This document shows positions 5,883 to 7,973 of a DNA stretch of 7,973 nt, piece by piece (positions within the stretch are counted from its first letter, which is position 1; each line of letters begins with the position of its first letter). A program made the translations under genes and the position numbers. The stretch is from Hyphomicrobiales bacterium. Lineage in GTDB: Bacteria; Pseudomonadota; Alphaproteobacteria; Rhizobiales; Hyphomicrobiaceae. The stretch is taken from the NCBI GenBank assembly GCA_017304275.1, contig JAFKKW010000403.1, positions 1-7,973 on the forward strand, written 5' to 3'. The notes under the pieces were generated by a model. It searched no databases and was not told the DNA's origin. It was given only the letters and a program-made list of their open reading frames with translations.

Positions 5883-6551
5883 ATGATGGAGGCTGAAATT
5901 CGCATCCTGGTGATTGAGGATGACGACGAGATCGCCGGGCGGATCGCCGCCGGGCTGACCCAGGCCGGGTTTACGGTCGAGCGCGCCGACAACGGTTTCG
6001 ACGGATACGCCATGGGTGCCGATGACGATTTCGACGCGGCCGTTCTCGACCTCGGCCTTCCCGAAATGGAGGGGCTGGACGTGCTGCGGCGTTGGCGCCG
6101 TGAGGGCCACGCGCTACCTGTCCTGGTCCTGTCGGCGCGTGGCACATGGTCCGAGAAGGTCGACGGCCTCAACGCGGGGGCTGACGACTATATATCGAAG
6201 CCGTTCCACGTTCCGGAGGTCGCGGCGCGGCTCAAGGCGCTGATCCGCAGAACGTCGGGACACGCAACCCCCGTCCTCATCCATGGACGCGTGACGCTCG
6301 ATACCGCAGCAGGCCGGGTCACGCTCGACGACAAACCCGTCGAGCTTACGGCTCGGGAGTTGCGCATGCTCAACTATTTCATGCACCGCATCGGGCGGAT
6401 CGTCTCGCAAACCGATCTCGTAGAGCACCTCTACACGCTCGACGACAGCCGGGAGTCCAACACCATCGAGGTCTATATCAGCCGGCTCCGCCGAAAGCTG
6501 GGACCGGACGTCATCAAGACCGTTCGCGGTCTTGGCTATCGTATGGATTGA
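5883..6551 (+). CDS. OmpR/PhoP-class response regulator
   Basis: This 222-residue transcription factor is the partner of the kinase downstream. The receiver domain spans about residues 6-123, with the acidic pocket Glu12-Asp13-Asp14, phospho-acceptor Asp56 (VLDLGLP), Ser84 (LSAR) and Lys106 (SKPF). The GTWSEKVDGLNAGADDY stretch is typical of PhoP/FeuP-like regulators. The winged-helix DNA-binding domain covers about 130-222, including ELTARELRML, SNTIEVYISRLRRKL and the terminal TVRGLGYRMD. All key residues are present. The start is uncertain: ATG at 5883 and ATG at 5886 both lack a clear ribosome binding site, and an in-frame stop at 5865-5867 rules out a longer form. A GGAGG at 5888-5892 sits 5 bases before an ATT codon at 5898 that would give the usual short start IRILVIEDD. 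Its likely targets are the repeats in the intergenic region. Confidence 0.93.
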   Translation: MMEAEIRILVIEDDDEIAGRIAAGLTQAGFTVERADNGFDGYAMGADDDFDAAVLDLGLPEMEGLDVLRRWRREGHALPVLVLSARGTWSEKVDGLNAGADDYISKPFHVPEVAARLKALIRRTSGHATPVLIHGRVTLDTAAGRVTLDDKPVELTARELRMLNYFMHRIGRIVSQTDLVEHLYTLDDSRESNTIEVYISRLRRKLGPDVIKTVRGLGYRMD

Positions 6552-6562
6552 CGAGGCGCAGC

Positions 6563-7954
6563 ATGAGCTTGAGGCGCAGGCTGATCGTCATTGCCTCCAT
6601 CTGGATCGTCGCTGGCACGGTGGTCGGCGGCTTGCTACTGTCGGCGATCTTCCGGGAGCTTGTCACGCAGCAATTCACCGACGAGCTGCACGTCCACCTC
6701 GAAGAGCTGCAGCGGCTTGCGGACATATCGGCGACGGGCGCCATTCTGCAGCGCGATTTGAGCGATCCCCGCTACGACGTTCCGGAATCCGGCTTCTACT
6801 GGGAAATCCAGCAGGGCCGCAGCGGCATCGCACGCTCGAAGTCGCTTGCGGGTCCCGCGTTGGATGTCCCGGCGGCCGCGCCGACGGACGCCAGCATAAA
6901 GTCCTATTCGATCGCCGGACCGACGGGGACACTCATGGTCCTCGAGCAGGCGAAATGGATCGATCCGACCGGCGAACCCGTGCGCTTCGTGATCGGCACG
7001 GACAAGCGCCACCTGGACGAGATCGTGCATGGCTTCGACAGCATGGTCGGCTATTCGCTTGCGGCGTTTGCCGCGCTGATGATCGGCGCGTCGGCATTTC
7101 TCTTTCTCTATGCCATGCGGCCGTTCGACCAGCTCCGCACCGCGCTCGGCACGGTCAGGTCAGGCCAGTCCCCGACGCTCGGAGGCGCTTTTCCGACGGA
7201 GGTGCAACCGCTGGTGGACGACCTCAACGCGCTGCTCAAGTCCACCGCGGAGCTCGTTCGGCGCGCAAGGATCCAGGCCGGCAACGTGGCGCACGGCCTC
7301 AAGACGCCGCTCGCTGTCCTGACCGACGAGGCCGACCGCATCGAGGAGCAAGGGCTCGACCGGTCGGCGGCGACGATTCTCGAGCAGTGCCGAAAGATGC
7401 AAAAGCACATCGACTACCAGATCACCCGCGCGCGGGCCGTGGCCATGCGTGACACGCCGGGTATGGTCGCGTCCGTCCGCAAGGCGGCATCGGAGGTTGC
7501 GAGCGCATTGAGCCGGCTCCACAAGGCGCGGTCGATCTCGATTGAGAACGACATCCCGGACTCGCTACTGGTGGCATGCGATGCGCAAGACCTGAACGAG
7601 ATGCTCGCCAATCTCGTCGATAACGCGTGCAAGCACGCGAGCAGGCGCGTGCGCATATCCTTGTCGGAGCCATCGATGAGGACACGTGTCGCGGTCGTGG
7701 TGGAGGACGATGGAGCCGGATTGCCGCCGGAAGCCTACGAGATCGTCTTCAACGTGGGGGAGCGGTGGGACAGTCAGAAGCCGGGCTCAGGCCTGGGGCT
7801 GGCAATCGTGCGCGATCTGGCGAGGCTTTACGGCGGAGATGTGCAGCTCGGTAAGTCCGCCTCCGGTGGGCTCGCCGTGTATCTCGAGCTGCCGAGGTCC
7901 ACAGCGGCATCCGCAAGCAGAAGCGTCCCGGATAGGTCAGGAACATCGCAATGA
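6563..7954 (+). CDS. Sensor histidine kinase, PhoQ/FeuQ-like
   Basis: The 463-residue inner-membrane kinase has TM1 at about residues 7-29, a periplasmic sensor domain at about 30-160 and TM2 at about 161-184. A HAMP-like linker follows to about 235. The phospho-acceptor is His244 in GNVAHGLKTPLAVL, a PhoQ-type H-box. The ATPase domain carries the N-box (Asn350, Asn354 in ANLVDNACKH), G1 at 382-386 (DDGAG) and G2 at 408-413 (GSGLGL). The sensor segment DPRYDVPESGFYWEI resembles FeuQ-type sensors. No His- or Cys-rich metal site is obvious in it, so the ligand is unknown. The ATG at 6563 has GAGG 6 bases upstream and lies 11 bases after the regulator stop. A TTG at 6548 overlapping that stop would add five residues but has no ribosome binding site. 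The 3' end overlaps the next gene by ATGA. Confidence 0.92.
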   Translation: MSLRRRLIVIASIWIVAGTVVGGLLLSAIFRELVTQQFTDELHVHLEELQRLADISATGAILQRDLSDPRYDVPESGFYWEIQQGRSGIARSKSLAGPALDVPAAAPTDASIKSYSIAGPTGTLMVLEQAKWIDPTGEPVRFVIGTDKRHLDEIVHGFDSMVGYSLAAFAALMIGASAFLFLYAMRPFDQLRTALGTVRSGQSPTLGGAFPTEVQPLVDDLNALLKSTAELVRRARIQAGNVAHGLKTPLAVLTDEADRIEEQGLDRSAATILEQCRKMQKHIDYQITRARAVAMRDTPGMVASVRKAASEVASALSRLHKARSISIENDIPDSLLVACDAQDLNEMLANLVDNACKHASRRVRISLSEPSMRTRVAVVVEDDGAGLPPEAYEIVFNVGERWDSQKPGSGLGLAIVRDLARLYGGDVQLGKSASGGLAVYLELPRSTAASASRSVPDRSGTSQ

Positions 7955-7973
7955 AGAGACTATGGATCGTATT
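7951..7973 (+). CDS. Start of a further gene in the regulator operon (truncated by window end)
   Basis: An ATG at 7951 overlaps the kinase stop as ATGA and has AGGA 8 bases upstream. Only seven full codons are visible, MKRLWIV. A basic start followed by hydrophobic residues hints at a signal peptide, so an exported protein is possible. The product cannot be named from this. Confidence 0.55.

Noticed and set aside
1..7973. CRISPR arrays, tRNA or rRNA genes, insertion-sequence transposases
   Set aside because: I looked on both strands and saw no regularly spaced repeats, no tRNA-like cloverleaf and no transposase motif. The only mobile-element trace is the integrase remnant.

Overview
The window looks like part of an alphaproteobacterial replicon, probably of the Rhizobiales. 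GC is high, third positions of the pump and regulator genes are GC-rich, and the regulators are of the PhoP/PhoQ (FeuP/FeuQ) type common in that group. The left fifth contains a helix-turn-helix-like gene of unknown function and a decayed integrase, so the setting resembles accessory DNA such as a plasmid or genomic island.

Left region (1-990): a minus-strand gene for a small protein of unknown function with a probable helix-turn-helix (6-515), then about 230 bases with no recognisable gene but several short inverted repeats, then a tyrosine-recombinase pseudogene (747-975, minus). The pseudogene carries three frame disruptions, and His replaces the catalytic Tyr.

Middle region (991-5738, minus): a tightly packed four-gene efflux operon. 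In transcription order it encodes a periplasmic adaptor with a lipoprotein-like signal, a 1055-residue heavy-metal-efflux RND permease, a 125-residue PII-like DUF3240 protein with a His pair in its T-loop region, and a 72-residue single-span membrane protein. Adaptor and permease are separated by one base, permease and DUF3240 overlap by 70 bases, and DUF3240 and the membrane protein overlap as ATGA. No outer-membrane factor is present.

Right region (5883-7973, plus): a divergently transcribed two-component system, an OmpR/PhoP-class response regulator and a PhoQ/FeuQ-class sensor kinase. A further gene starts inside the kinase stop codon and leaves the window after seven codons.

The 144-base divergent intergenic region (5739-5882) is the likely control point. 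It holds two 17-base elements, each a pair of TTTCA-type half-sites with an 11-base period, one facing each operon. It also holds a perfect 17-base palindrome just upstream of the adaptor ribosome binding site. The model I infer is that the kinase senses an envelope signal, perhaps a metal, and the regulator activates both its own operon and the pump. The PII-like protein and small membrane protein may then modulate the permease. The metal is unknown: the TM4 signature resembles CusA in lacking the first Asp of CzcA, yet two of the three periplasmic Cu(I)-binding Met positions appear to be absent.
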